Positions 8,901 to 19,800 of a stretch of 40,255 bases of DNA are shown here, piece after piece (the stretch's first letter is position 1; each line of letters begins with the position of its first letter). Below the pieces are notes generated by a model, which was not told the origin of the DNA, did no database searches, and saw nothing but the letters and a program-made list of their open reading frames with translations. A program made the translations under genes and the position numbers. The stretch spans positions 82,332 to 122,586 of the IMG/VR virus record IMGVR_UViG_3300027708_000034; one strand, 5' to 3'. This DNA comes from a virus.

Positions 8901-10830
8901 CAAATGTGCTGGTGGTGCCTGTACTATTGGATCCAAGAGCTTGTCCGCCAGGACCATATATATTTCCACCGACCCATAAGTCTCCACCGATACCGGCTCC
9001 GCCCGTTACCTGTAGAGCACCTGTGTTAGTGCTAGTGCTACTAGATGTATTTGATATTACGAATGTGCTGGTTGTGCCAGTTGTACCAGCACCAATGATC
9101 CTACCTGTTTGATCAACTATATTGCCGCCAACATATAAGTTGCCACCAATACCTACTCCACCACGTACCTGTAGCGCACCCGTGTTAGTACTGGTGCTGC
9201 TGGTGGTGTTTAATATTATAAATGTGCTGGTAGTGCCTGTGCTATTAGACCCAATTGCCTGACCACCCGGACCATATATATTTCCACCAACCCATAAGTC
9301 TCCGACGATGCCTGCACCGCCACGTACTTGTAGAGCACCTGTGTTGGTACTGGTGCTGCTGGTAGTGTTTAATATTACAAACGTGCTAGTGGTGCCTGTG
9401 GTGGCTATTCCAATGCTACCAGTATAACCAGTAACACCCTGTGTGCCAGTGGAGCCAGTATATCCCTGCGGTCCTTGTGCGCCCACTGATCCCCAATAAC
9501 CATTGGGTCCTTGACTACCTGTATAACCTGAGCTACCAGAATAGCCAATAGTACCCGTACTACCAGTATATCCAGTAGCACCCGAGCTGCCAAGATAACC
9601 GCCACTACCTGTAAATCCAAGAATACCCTGTGGACCAGTCGGACCTTGACTACCAGTATAACCCAACGGTCCCTGTGGACCCACGATAACCCCGACATCA
9701 TTAAAACCGCCAACTCCGCCCACGCCAGTATAGGTCCACAGGTGTCCGTTATAGGTGACGATAATACCGTCACCTATCGTAGGTGAGGGATCTACGGAGG
9801 CAAAGGCCACTGTAGTAGCAGTACTGGTACTACCAACGATTCGAACACTTGTACCATTATTACCCTGACTACCTGTATAACCTGTGGCGCCTATGCTGCC
9901 CCAATATCCATTAGATCCACAATATCCTCTAACGCCTTGGCTACCATCAAATCCCCTACTACCGGCAAACCCAATAGTTCCTGTACTACCAGTATATCCA
10001 GTAGCACCCGAGCTGCCAAGATAGCCACCGCTACCTGTAAATCCCGTTGGTCCTTGTGGACCAGCAACATTGCTAGCTGACCCAGTATATCCGCCTGGTC
10101 CTTGAGGACCTACTGAACCTGAATACCCATATCCTACACTCTGCCCGTTTACAAGCACAGCAGTAGCACTAAATGTGCCACCGACATTTAAATTGCCCTG
10201 TATTCCAACTCCGCCCCCAACAGTCAATGCTCCTGTATATATGTTACTGGATGCAGTAGTTCCGCTAATGTTTAAATTCACGAAACTAGCTGTAGTAGCT
10301 GATAAGGTGTTTGCTGTTATCGTTCTACCAATATTTAAATCGCCGCCAACACCCAAACCGCCTGTTATTACCACAGCACCTGTAGTAGTTGATGTACTGG
10401 CTGTAGTATTAGCAAATGAAACGATATTGGTAGTGGTTGCACCCCTGCTAGTAACTGACTGTAGTGTACTGGTATTCCAAATAGTGATAGCACCAGTACT
10501 ACCACTTATTGCTGTGTCAGTACCTGCGGTAATTGATGTTTGATTGGCAAACTGGTTAACTGTGGCAGTGGTCAGTATCTGTGCGCCAGCGATGTAAGAA
10601 GCTGTTCCGATATAAACTGCACCGCCGATGCCAACTCCACCTCGAACTTGCAATGCTCCGGTATTTGTGCTGGTTGCACTGGTAAAATTGGTAACGGTGA
10701 ATGTACTAGATGTGCCATTCAACGGCTGCGCAACCCTGGTCCATGAGTTATCTGCACTGGAATACTGGTAGGTTATTCCGTCTACTACTAAGATAGTGCC
10801 GTTGGTCGATGTGGTGAACGTAGTTGCCAT
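5902..10830 (-). CDS. Large mosaic tail fibre with collagen-like segment and C1q-like tip (1642 aa)
   Basis: The N-terminal cap (residues 1-35; DGITYQYSSADNSWTRVA) is followed by three GALxVxGG repeats. Two collagen-like Gly-X-Y segments follow (about 233-327 and 380-473; GPQGPxGYTGS type). A ~50-residue insert separates them, containing GTSVRIVG and NGHLWTYTG, a spacer domain also found in the other collagen-bearing genes here. Fourteen more GALxVxGGxGIG repeats follow, then a GDIWYNTATDDIYRYTTDG module (~1335), a C1q-like jelly roll (~1420-1510; AGYYQISAGI, LIIIRKNG), the GTGIGYVSGTNTYNGVAQIL connector and a last beta domain (WVKFDGTIASP, then YVMTGNTGFGN). It is a paralogue of the 955-residue fibre with a longer shaft. 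A TAAATA box lies 5 bp before the ATG and there is no Shine-Dalgarno sequence, so a leaderless late transcript is possible. Confidence 0.86.
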   Translation of the reverse strand: MATTFTTSTNGTILVVDGITYQYSSADNSWTRVAQPLNGTSSTFTVTNFTSATSTNTGALQVRGGVGIGGAVYIGTASYIAGAQILTTATVNQFANQTSITAGTDTAISGSTGAITIWNTSTLQSVTSRGATTTNIVSFANTTASTSTTTGAVVITGGLGVGGDLNIGRTITANTLSATTASFVNLNISGTTASSNIYTGALTVGGGVGIQGNLNVGGTFSATAVLVNGQSVGYGYSGSVGPQGPGGYTGSASNVAGPQGPTGFTGSGGYLGSSGATGYTGSTGTIGFAGSRGFDGSQGVRGYCGSNGYWGSIGATGYTGSQGNNGTSVRIVGSTSTATTVAFASVDPSPTIGDGIIVTYNGHLWTYTGVGGVGGFNDVGVIVGPQGPLGYTGSQGPTGPQGILGFTGSGGYLGSSGATGYTGSTGTIGYSGSSGYTGSQGPNGYWGSVGAQGPQGYTGSTGTQGVTGYTGSIGIATTGTTSTFVILNTTSSTSTNTGALQVRGGAGIVGDLWVGGNIYGPGGQAIGSNSTGTTSTFIILNTTSSTSTNTGALQVRGGVGIGGNLYVGGNIVDQTGRIIGAGTTGTTSTFVISNTSSSTSTNTGALQVTGGAGIGGDLWVGGNIYGPGGQALGSNSTGTTSTFVILNTTSSTSTNTGALQVRGGAGIVGCVNIGGNVTVGSTASFGSITGVSNIVVTNINVTGSLTAPNLSYNSGTFQSQVFITNTSSSTSTITGALVVTGGVGIGENLSVGGVVTVGNTASSGSITGVSSICAQNVTVSGNLSAPNLTFSSGTFKTPVIVANTATSTSTQSGAVIVSGGLGVGGAVYASSFITDGGLGSISGVAYITTLNLTATNTILVSGTTNSTSTNSGALVVTGGVGIGGNLYISGTIVDVNSGIAYGVVTTGTTSTFVISNTTNSTSTNSGALQVSGGAGIGKDLYVSGTIYAGGYSALTSGSITTGTTSTFVILNTTSSTSTTTGALQVRGGVGIGGQITAPQAAFTSITTYPVGSNANLLIDPDGSGDAIFSTATQVIVYDTATSTSTTTGALVVTGGVGIGGDLYVGGNITANQLTIQFTTVTTTIIQTDDIIRTFNTTASTGTTTGALTIAGGVGIGGAVYIGTASFIAGAQIITTATIGLYAAASSSSSTGTTATFIISSTASTTSTNSGALQVVGGVGVGGGIYVGGVITATSFVTSGATGTGYITGAAFISASTATIISTATSTSTNTGALIVSGGVGIGGAVYIGTASFIAGAQIITTASIGLYAAASAASTGTTATFIISSTASSTSTNTGALQVIGGVGVGGNVNIGGSVTGGGIRTSSTSTAPTNPTVGDIWYNTATDDIYRYTTDGATSVWLDITGPTGAGTAVTSYTQPTFSYGTAVTQSLGAGTTKINYTQVEFDNTVGMYSTATSTFTPTVAGYYQISAGIRAPVTNQELLIIIRKNGGGYKSGSDNFATASSNAVQSSVSAVIYCNGTTDYIDISAYCGAAATVAALNPGCFFQGYYLGTGIGYVSGTNTYNGVAQILSASTSTAPLIKDSAGVEIGQFAKAWVKFDGTIASPTISGSFNVSSVTKQSTGNFTITFTNALPNANYVMTGNTGFGNTVVAISVPAAANCQMQTYNAAGAALRDAITYVAFFG

Positions 10831-10835
10831 GTATG

Positions 10836-10843
10836 TATTTACT
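10836..10843 (-). promoter_or_regulatory. Late-promoter-like box before the 1642-aa fibre
   Basis: AGTAAATA on the minus strand (six of eight matches) fills most of the 13-bp gap between the giant fibre and this gene and ends 5 bp before the ATG. No Shine-Dalgarno is visible. Confidence 0.45.
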
Positions 10844-13800
10844 TTAGAAAATAGTTGGGTATTGCACGATTGGACCAGTATAATCTAACCAGAAATTAAT
10901 CACACCATTGGCAGTATATCTATACAATCTATCATTAGTTGTATTGTACCACATGTCGCCCACAGTGGGATCAGCTGGGGAATTACTGCCAGTGGTTGAT
11001 CTAACACCACCTGCTACTATGCTGGTAGCATTAATTTGTCCACCAACTCCCAGGCCGCCTGTTATTACCACAGCACCTGTGGTAGTTGATGTGCTGGCTG
11101 TAGTATTGACAAAGGAAATTATATTGGTAGTAGTTGCTCCTCGACCAGTTATACTTTGTAAAGTACTGGTATTGTTGATAGTGATCGAACCAGTTGTAGC
11201 ACTTAGTGTTATATCTGTACCGCTGTTTAGATTAGTTACACCCAAATTGGTAATCACTATGCTGCCAGTAGCAGTGTTTACACCAATATATGTGCTACCC
11301 GTTGCAGTGGTAACACCGGTATTACTGACAGTTATATTACCGCTGCTGGTACTTACGCTAATGCCAACACCAGCGATAATTGAAGTTTGATTTGCAAATT
11401 GGTTAACAGTGGCAGTGGTTAATACTACATTACCGCTACTATATATCGTGCTGCCCACATACAAGTTTCCGCCAATACCGGCTCCACCTGCAACTTGTAA
11501 AGCACCAGAGTTGGTGCTGGTTGCATTTGTGATATTGTAAGTGGAAATAATATCATCAGTGGTAACTTGTGTAGTTGTTACAGTTGTTAATTGAATAGTT
11601 AATTTTTGTGCAACTATCTCACCACCAACATACAAGTTTCCGCCAATGCCCACACCGCCTGCAACTTGTAATGCTCCGCTATTAGTTGAACTTGCCGCAG
11701 TTGCATTTAGAATTAATATCTTATTGGTCGTACTATTACCACGGCCGGTGACAGTTTCCAGTGTACTGGTATTCCATACTGTTACAATACCATTGTATGA
11801 ATATACCGCAGTGTCAGTACCGGCATTCACAGTGGTTATGCCGCCGCCGCTGCTGATCAATGTGGCGGTGGTCAATATCTGTGCGCCACCGATGTATGAC
11901 GTTTGTCCAATATATAGAGAGCCGCCAATACCTACGCCACCGGTTACAACCAATGCTCCAGTATTTGTGCTGGTTGATTCAGATTGATCACTGATATCAG
12001 TAATTCCGCTAATACTAGCAGTGCCATTTACTTGCAGATTACTATTGATTGTAGTTAATACGCCTGCAGGATCAAGTGTAAGATCACCGGTTTGAGTAAC
12101 TAAGCTACCGCCACTTAATACTAAACTTCCAACGCTAACGCTAGTTGGTAATATTACTGCATTGTTAGATCCGTCGGTTACTGTAAGTTGTCCTAGATTT
12201 CCTAGATTGACTTGTGCATTGCCAAAACTTACATCTCCGGTGTGTTGATTAACTAAGAAACTTTCTCCTACACGGAAATCACCACCTTGATCAACTGTTT
12301 GATAATATACCTTACCACCATTTATCTGTATAACTTCGTCGGCCTGCACAACCAAACTGGTATCATCTGATGAATCTTTACCTGCGCCAATATGACTTAC
12401 GTTAAAAGCAATAAGTTTAATATCGGTACCGGTTCCGTCGGCAGTAACACCACTATTACCAAATATAGCGGCAGATCCTAAACTACGTACCTCAGCACCA
12501 AACTGATGATAGTCAGCAAGGTCAATACTGGTAGCAGTAGCATAGTTTGTACCAGTAGAATAAATTACTTGTAATCTTCCAGGCTCATCAGTGAATACAG
12601 TTGACCCTGAAATTCCATTGGCATGTAACATTAATACAGTATATTCATCTACGACTAATGCCTGCGTCGGTGCTGTAAAAGTTGTTAGGTATTTTGCAAT
12701 ACCTTTACTAACTCTTATATCATCAATATAGCCAGTTAAACCTTCTGTGCTCGTGTAATTTGCGCCAATGTAAACTGCGGCTTGTCCATAGTTGTTAGTA
12801 TCAGCATAAGTAGTTGCTTGTACTGTACCGTTGATAAACAATCTTGTAACATTAGAAGATTTACTAACAGCAATGTGCGTCCAGGTATTTAGAGATACGG
12901 CTGTGCCTGTAATTCGCGTGGTATTGCCAGCAATAAATCTTACTTGGCCAGGGCCTGCAAAACCTATTTGAAAGTTTACGCCGCTGATTGGATGATAATC
13001 AAAAAGAGTGTGAACTGCCCCGGTTACTGATCTGTAAGCCCACATTTCAACGGTCCAGTCGCCTGTACCAAATGCAAAATCCGCATGTGAAGCAATTGAT
13101 AATGCATCACCAACGCCGTCAAACTTTGCACTGCCGGTGCCATATTTTTTAACAGAGGTATCAATACTTACATCACCTAACGCACTTACAATTTTAGCAG
13201 TTCTAGTAGATACAGTATCAAATCCCCATGCAGCCCCATTGATATACACATACGAACCATTAACACTGGCAATAGTTCCGCTGGCCAACGTGGTTCCGCC
13301 GGAAGTTTTATAAAATAATGTATCACCTACGGATAGTGTTCCACTAACACCACCTAGTTTTAATTTTGTTTTACCAGCACCAGTATAACCAGTTGAACTG
13401 GTTACAGCATGTACGGCCTTGTCTGCAAAGTAGAAAAATGTGTTGATAACTTCTGCACGGGCACCATTGGTCATGTATAGACCTGTGGCATTTGGCACAA
13501 TGAACGTTGCTTCGTTGAACATTATTGATGCTTGTGTGCTGGTAGTTGCTACTCGTGCTCCATCAATTTTTACGCCGCCGCCCGCGTCGTGTGCGTCAAA
13601 TCCGTATGGATCACTTGCACTGGTTATGCTACCTTTGGTAATAACACTGAAACGTTCAATATAAGGACTCTTGGTAGTAGTTACTGCACCGGGTGCAAAC
13701 TCAAACGCATAACCCGGTTTAAAGAATCCACCTACAGTGAAATCACTGATCAGTGCATCACCCATGAATAAGAACGCGGTCGCTGTATTAGTAGCAGTGG

Positions 13801-16800
13801 TTGGATATATTATTACTTCACGAAGTCCGGCTCCACGAACATTTACACCTTTTGCTATGGTTAGTGGAAATTCTTCATAGTATGTACCAGGTTGTATAAA
13901 AACTGTATCACCATCATCAGCATAACCAAGTATATATTTTATAGTACGAGCGGGTGCTGACGGATGGCCATTTTTGGTATAGTCATTAACACCTATTACA
14001 GGATCAACATACCAAATATGTTGATTTTGATTTAGTAGATTAATACCACTGGCTACCAACCCGCCGGCGATATTAATATTGCCGCCGATACCCACTCCAC
14101 CAGTAATAACTAATGCGCCGGTAACTGTAGATGTGGAACTTGATGTATTGGTAATTCTAATAGCATCTGGGGTAGTTGCACCATATTGAGTTACACCTGC
14201 TAATGTACTGGTGCTTAAACTTTGAACAGTGGACGTTGTAACAACTTTTGCGCCGCGTTGATATAAATCACCACCAACATATAAGTTGCCACCTATCCCA
14301 GCCCCGCCCACAACCTGTAAAGCACCGCTGTTTGTACCTGCACTATCTGTAATATTGGTTATCAATATTGCGTTAGTGGTGCTGTTACCGCGACCAGTTA
14401 CAGTTTGTAGAGTACTGGTGTTCCATATAGTAATTGATGTACCGCTATTACTGCTTACTGCTGTGTCGGTGCCTGCAAAAATCGCAGTTTGATTCGCAAA
14501 CTGATTGACGCTGGCAGTGGTTAATACTTGCTGGCCATTTTGATATAACGATCCACCGATATATAAATCACCACCAATGCCAACGCCGCCCACAACTTGT
14601 AACGCTCCAGTATTTGTTGAACTGGCAGCAGTTGTATTCGTAATTAATATAGTGTTGGTGGTGCTATTACCTCTACTAGTGACAGTTTCTAGTGTACTGG
14701 TATTCCATACTGTTACAATACCATTGTATGAATATACCGCAGTATCAGTGCCAGCGTTTACAGTGGTTATACCACCACCACTGCTGATCAATGTGGCGGT
14801 GGTCAGTATTTGTGCGCCACCGATGTATGACGGTTGTCCGATGTATAAGGACCCGCCTATGCCAACTCCTCCAGTAACTACTAGTGCGCCTGTATTAGTG
14901 CTGGTGCTACTAGATGTATTTGATATTATGAATGTACTGGTAGTACCAGTAGTTTGGAAGCCGTAAGCAATACCGCTGGTAGAATCAATTATTTTTCCAG
15001 CAACATATAAATCTTTAGAAATACCGACACCACCCCGTACCTGCAAGGCACCTGATGTGGCCCGGGTAGAGTTGGTGGTATTCAATATTACAAATGTGCT
15101 GGTAGTACCGGTATTTTGGAAACCGTAAGCAATACCGCTGACGACATCAACTATATTTCCACGGATATATAAATTGCCGCCTATACCAATCCCGCCGGTT
15201 ATTGTCAATGCACCTGTTGTAGTGGAAGTTGACTCAGTGATATTAGTAATACTAATTGCTTGATCGGTGCTTGACCCCCTGTTGGTAACACTTTGTAGTG
15301 TGCTGGTGTTCCAAATTGTAATTGAGCCAATACTTGCTGAGACTGCTGTATCAGTGCCCGCAGTAACTGAAGTTACCGCAGATGAACTAATAGAAGCAGT
15401 GGTGATTACCAACGCACCTTTTACAGTTAGATTACCTCCAACATAAGCATCTCCACCAATGCCAACGCCGCCTACCACAATCAACGCACCAGTATCGGTA
15501 CTGGTGCTGGCTGTAGAATTAACGATTGCGTAAGTTCCGGTGCCTAAATTATTGGCTATACCTGCTATATTAGCATAGGTACTAGATGATGCAAATATGG
15601 CAATATTAACCAGTGTTCCTGTGTTAAATGATAGAGCAAAGCCAGATGTTGTGGCAAAATTACTAGTGGACGCACTGACTGCAACATTAACCAACGTGCC
15701 TGTGTTAAATGATAATGCAAATCCTGAGGTAGATGCAAATCCTGCATTAGATGATATTAAGGATGCAGTATTAGCAAAGGTTACTACCTGACTATTATTA
15801 CTATATATTGTTCCACCAACATACATGTCTAGCTCAACACCAACTCCGCCTGCTACAGTCAATGCTCCAGTGGTAGACGATGTTGAATTAACTGAGGATA
15901 GTACTGATACTGCACCCGGATTGGTTAGATTACCATCTGTGCCAAATACCCAGGTGTTGAATATGGCTCCAGCATTATTAGGACTTGTCTGTATCGAAAC
16001 ATTATTATCCCAAGCATATAGCTGGTTGTTGCTACTAAAATTGGATATTACTGCGGCTTGTCCAGCACTTGGGTATATGTTAACACCGTTGGATACTGAT
16101 GTGATCAGTCCACCGTCTGGAAGTGTTAATACACCATCTGTACCAAAAGTCCAATGATTGTTTTCAGCACCAATTCCTACATTACCTGTACTCTTGATGC
16201 TGTCGTATCTAGGAGGTAATGTCCCACTCACATAAGAAACTGTGCTGGTAACATCTGTTGAATAAACTGGTCCAGGAGAAAAGAAAGTTTGAACATCAAA
16301 TACGATGTCATTAGCAGGACTTGTTCCGCCAGGGAATGTGGTTCCAGGAATGACTAGATTAACACTTCCTGGGCCATATCCGCCGGCACCCTGAGCCACA
16401 CTCATGTTGGTTATAGTGTCATCTACTTCTAGGGTAAATGTTAAATGAGTGGCTCCATAAGTTACCGGTATATTTGTAAATGTAGTTGGTAGGTAACTCC
16501 AAATAACCGGAGCCAGTGTCAATGACCCGTTGATGTTGGCATCACTGCCAACAAATAACTTTTCACCGATTGCAGCACCGCCCCTAACTTGTAGAGCACC
16601 TGTAGTGGTTGATGTTGATGCATCAGTGTTTAATATCAATACAGCATTAGTGGTGCTATTACCTCTGTTGGTGATAGTTTGTAATGTGCTAGTATTCCAT
16701 ATAGTTATTGACCCAACACTTCCATAGACTGCTGTGTCAGTACCTGCTATGATCGAAGTTACCGCAGATGAACTAATAGAAGCAGTAGTGACTACTAAGG

Positions 16801-19800
16801 CCCCACTTACTTTCAAATCGCCGCCAACATATACGTCACCGCCGATACCAACTCCGCCAGCAACAACTAACGCACCCGTAGTAGTCGATGTGCTAGAGGA
16901 GGAGTTAAATGTGGTAATTATATCATCAGTTTCAACTATAGTGGTAGTTATAGTGGTATATTCTATCGTTAACTTCTGGGCAACGATTTCACCACCAACA
17001 TACAAGTTACCACCAATACCAACTCCACCATATACCTGCAGGGCACCTGTATCAGTGCTTGTACTATTAATAGTGTTTACTATCGTAAATGTACCTGTGC
17101 CAAGTGCCAACGCAACTCCCGCTGTTTCAGCATATGTACTCGATGATGCATAAATTGCATTGGTAACTATAGTGCCAGTATCGAAACTTAAGGCATATCC
17201 AGAAGTTGTGGCAAAGTTAGATGTCGTAGCACTTATTGCATTTGTTACTACGGTACCAGTATCGAAACTTAGAGCATATCCAGAAGTTGTGGCAAAGTTA
17301 GATGTTGTAGCACTTATTGCATTTGTTACTACGGTACCAGTATCGAAACTTAGAGCATATCCAGAGGTTGTGGCATATTCAGCATACGCTACCAATAAGG
17401 AACTGGTATTGGCAAATGTGAGAACTTGACTGCTGCTGCTATATATTACACCACCGACATATAAATCACCACCAATGCCAACTCCACCTGCTACAGTTAA
17501 CGCACCCGAGTCCGTTGATGTAGAACTAGTACTATTAATGACCGAAATACTATTGCTGGTGGTGTTTCCTCTATCAGTGACTGATTGTAGATTACTGGTA
17601 TTCCAAATTGTAATGTTGCCAACAGTTCCATAGACTGCTGTGTCAGTGCCTGCTGTGATCGAAGTTACCGCAGATGAACCAATAGAAGCGGTAGTGACTA
17701 CCAAGGAACCTTTTATTGTTAGGTCTCCGCCAACATACAGGTCCTTACCAATACCCACACCACCTGTGACTATCACTGCTCCAGACTCAGTCGAAGTAGA
17801 ATTAGTGGATGTAGTAATCCTTAAGATTTGATTAATTACCGAAGTACCCAATACACTGGATAATCCGCTCTGTGTTGTAAGGACTTCGGCGTTGTTAAGA
17901 TACGCGGTACCAGCAACATGTAAATCTTGACCAATGTATACAGTACCGCCTATGCCTACTCCGCCAATTACCTGCAATGCTCCACTATCAGTCGAGCTGG
18001 CATTAAAAAACTCAAGGGGGGCTATTACTTTTATCGCCCCTACATCTAAAAACCCGCTGATCGTAGATACGTGATCATATCCAGAAATTTGTAAATTATC
18101 GCCCTTGATGGTGCCAATAACATTTAAATTCTCACCAATCCCCACGCCGCCGGCAACTGTCAGTGCCCCGGTAAATGGATCTGTTGATGTTGATGTACTC
18201 GATAATGTTAGTGTATTTTGATATACTGGTGACTCTGTCCCGTTGCTTACTAGAACATATCCGGGCAGTGATGTGGTTACAAATCCAGTTTGAGTAGAAC
18301 TAATTTGATATAATAATGTACCGGGAGACCCGCCAGTAACAGCAGCAGCATAGTTTGCATTATCCACTGAACCTGATATGGTTCCGCGGAACACACCGTA
18401 GATATTAGTGGCTGTAAAGTCGCCGCCAACAGTTATATTACCATTGACATTTAAATTTTCCCCGATGCCAACCCCGCCCACTACCACTAGAGCCCCATTA
18501 TTACTTGAGGTTGAGCCGATATTATTATTGACTGTTAATACATCATCTGCTTGAAACGGTCCATGTATTATAGAAGTAGCGGTTCCTCTTGTGATAATAT
18601 GATCGAAGGATCCCAAACCATCAACATACACATCGCCACCGATGCCAACTCCGCCGATTACTTGCAATGCTCCGGTATTCGTTGATGTAGATGTTTCCGA
18701 ATTTGTTATTCTAGTCTTGTTACTTAAAACTCCGCCTGTAAAAGTTCCCGTGTTTACAAGATAACCGTTAGCGTAAACATTACCACTAGAATATATGTTT
18801 CCACCAACAGACATGCCGCCTGCTATTTGTAAGGCACCCGTGTTAGCTCCGGACGAATCTGCAATAGAATTGATCATTACAGACCCAACACTTAAATTAC
18901 CAGTTATAGTTGAAAATGTAGATATGTTGAGAGATACTGCATTTATGCTTCCACCAGCAAAAATATTTTCTCCAACTCCCAAGCCTCCATATATCCTTAA
19001 GGCGCCTGTATCAGTAGATGTTGACGACCCATAATTAAGTATAGTTAATACATTAGTGGTAGTAGCACCTCTGTTGGTTACTGACTGTAGTGTGCTGATA
19101 TCACTGACAGTAACATCCCCAGTAGATGATGATACAGATATATCATCACCAGCAAGAATCTTGCTGACGAAATTAGGACTTCCATCTTTTGATGTTAGTA
19201 CCTGAGATCCATTGCTGAATAGATTAGCAACATGAAGATCACCGCGTATGCCCACACCACCATAAATTTGTAAGGCCCCATCATTAATGCTAGTTGATGA
19301 ACTATCATTGTATATTATTAATGGCCCGTATATTTTAGATTGTGTGGTAGTATTAAACGAATAAAAACTATTGACATATGCAACACCCCCAAGATATAAG
19401 TCTTTACCTATACCTGCGCCACCACTAACAACTAATGCTCCAGAATTGGTAGATTCAGAGTTGGTAGTATTGAAAGTTTTGATTATATCATCTGTTTGGA
19501 TGATAGTGGTTGTTATCGTGGTATATTGTATGTCTAACTCTTGCGCGACAATTTTACCACCAACATATAAATCACCACCAATGCCAGCACCACCGGTTAC
19601 AACCAAGGCTCCTGAATTATTTGATGTACTGGCACTAGCATTATTAATTAATATAGTATTAGTAGTAGAACTTCCACGATCAGTTACTGTTTGTAGTGTA
19701 CTGGTGTTCCAAATAGTAACAGCACCGGTGCTAGTGCTTACTGCTGTGTCAGTACCTGCCGTGATCGAAGTTTGATTTGCATATTGATTAACACTGGCAG

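Noticed and set aside
11640-14916. Insertion sequence or transposon, because of flanking direct repeats
   Set aside because: There is no transposase or terminal inverted repeat, and the repeats are coding, in frame and part of the fibre's own repeat family.
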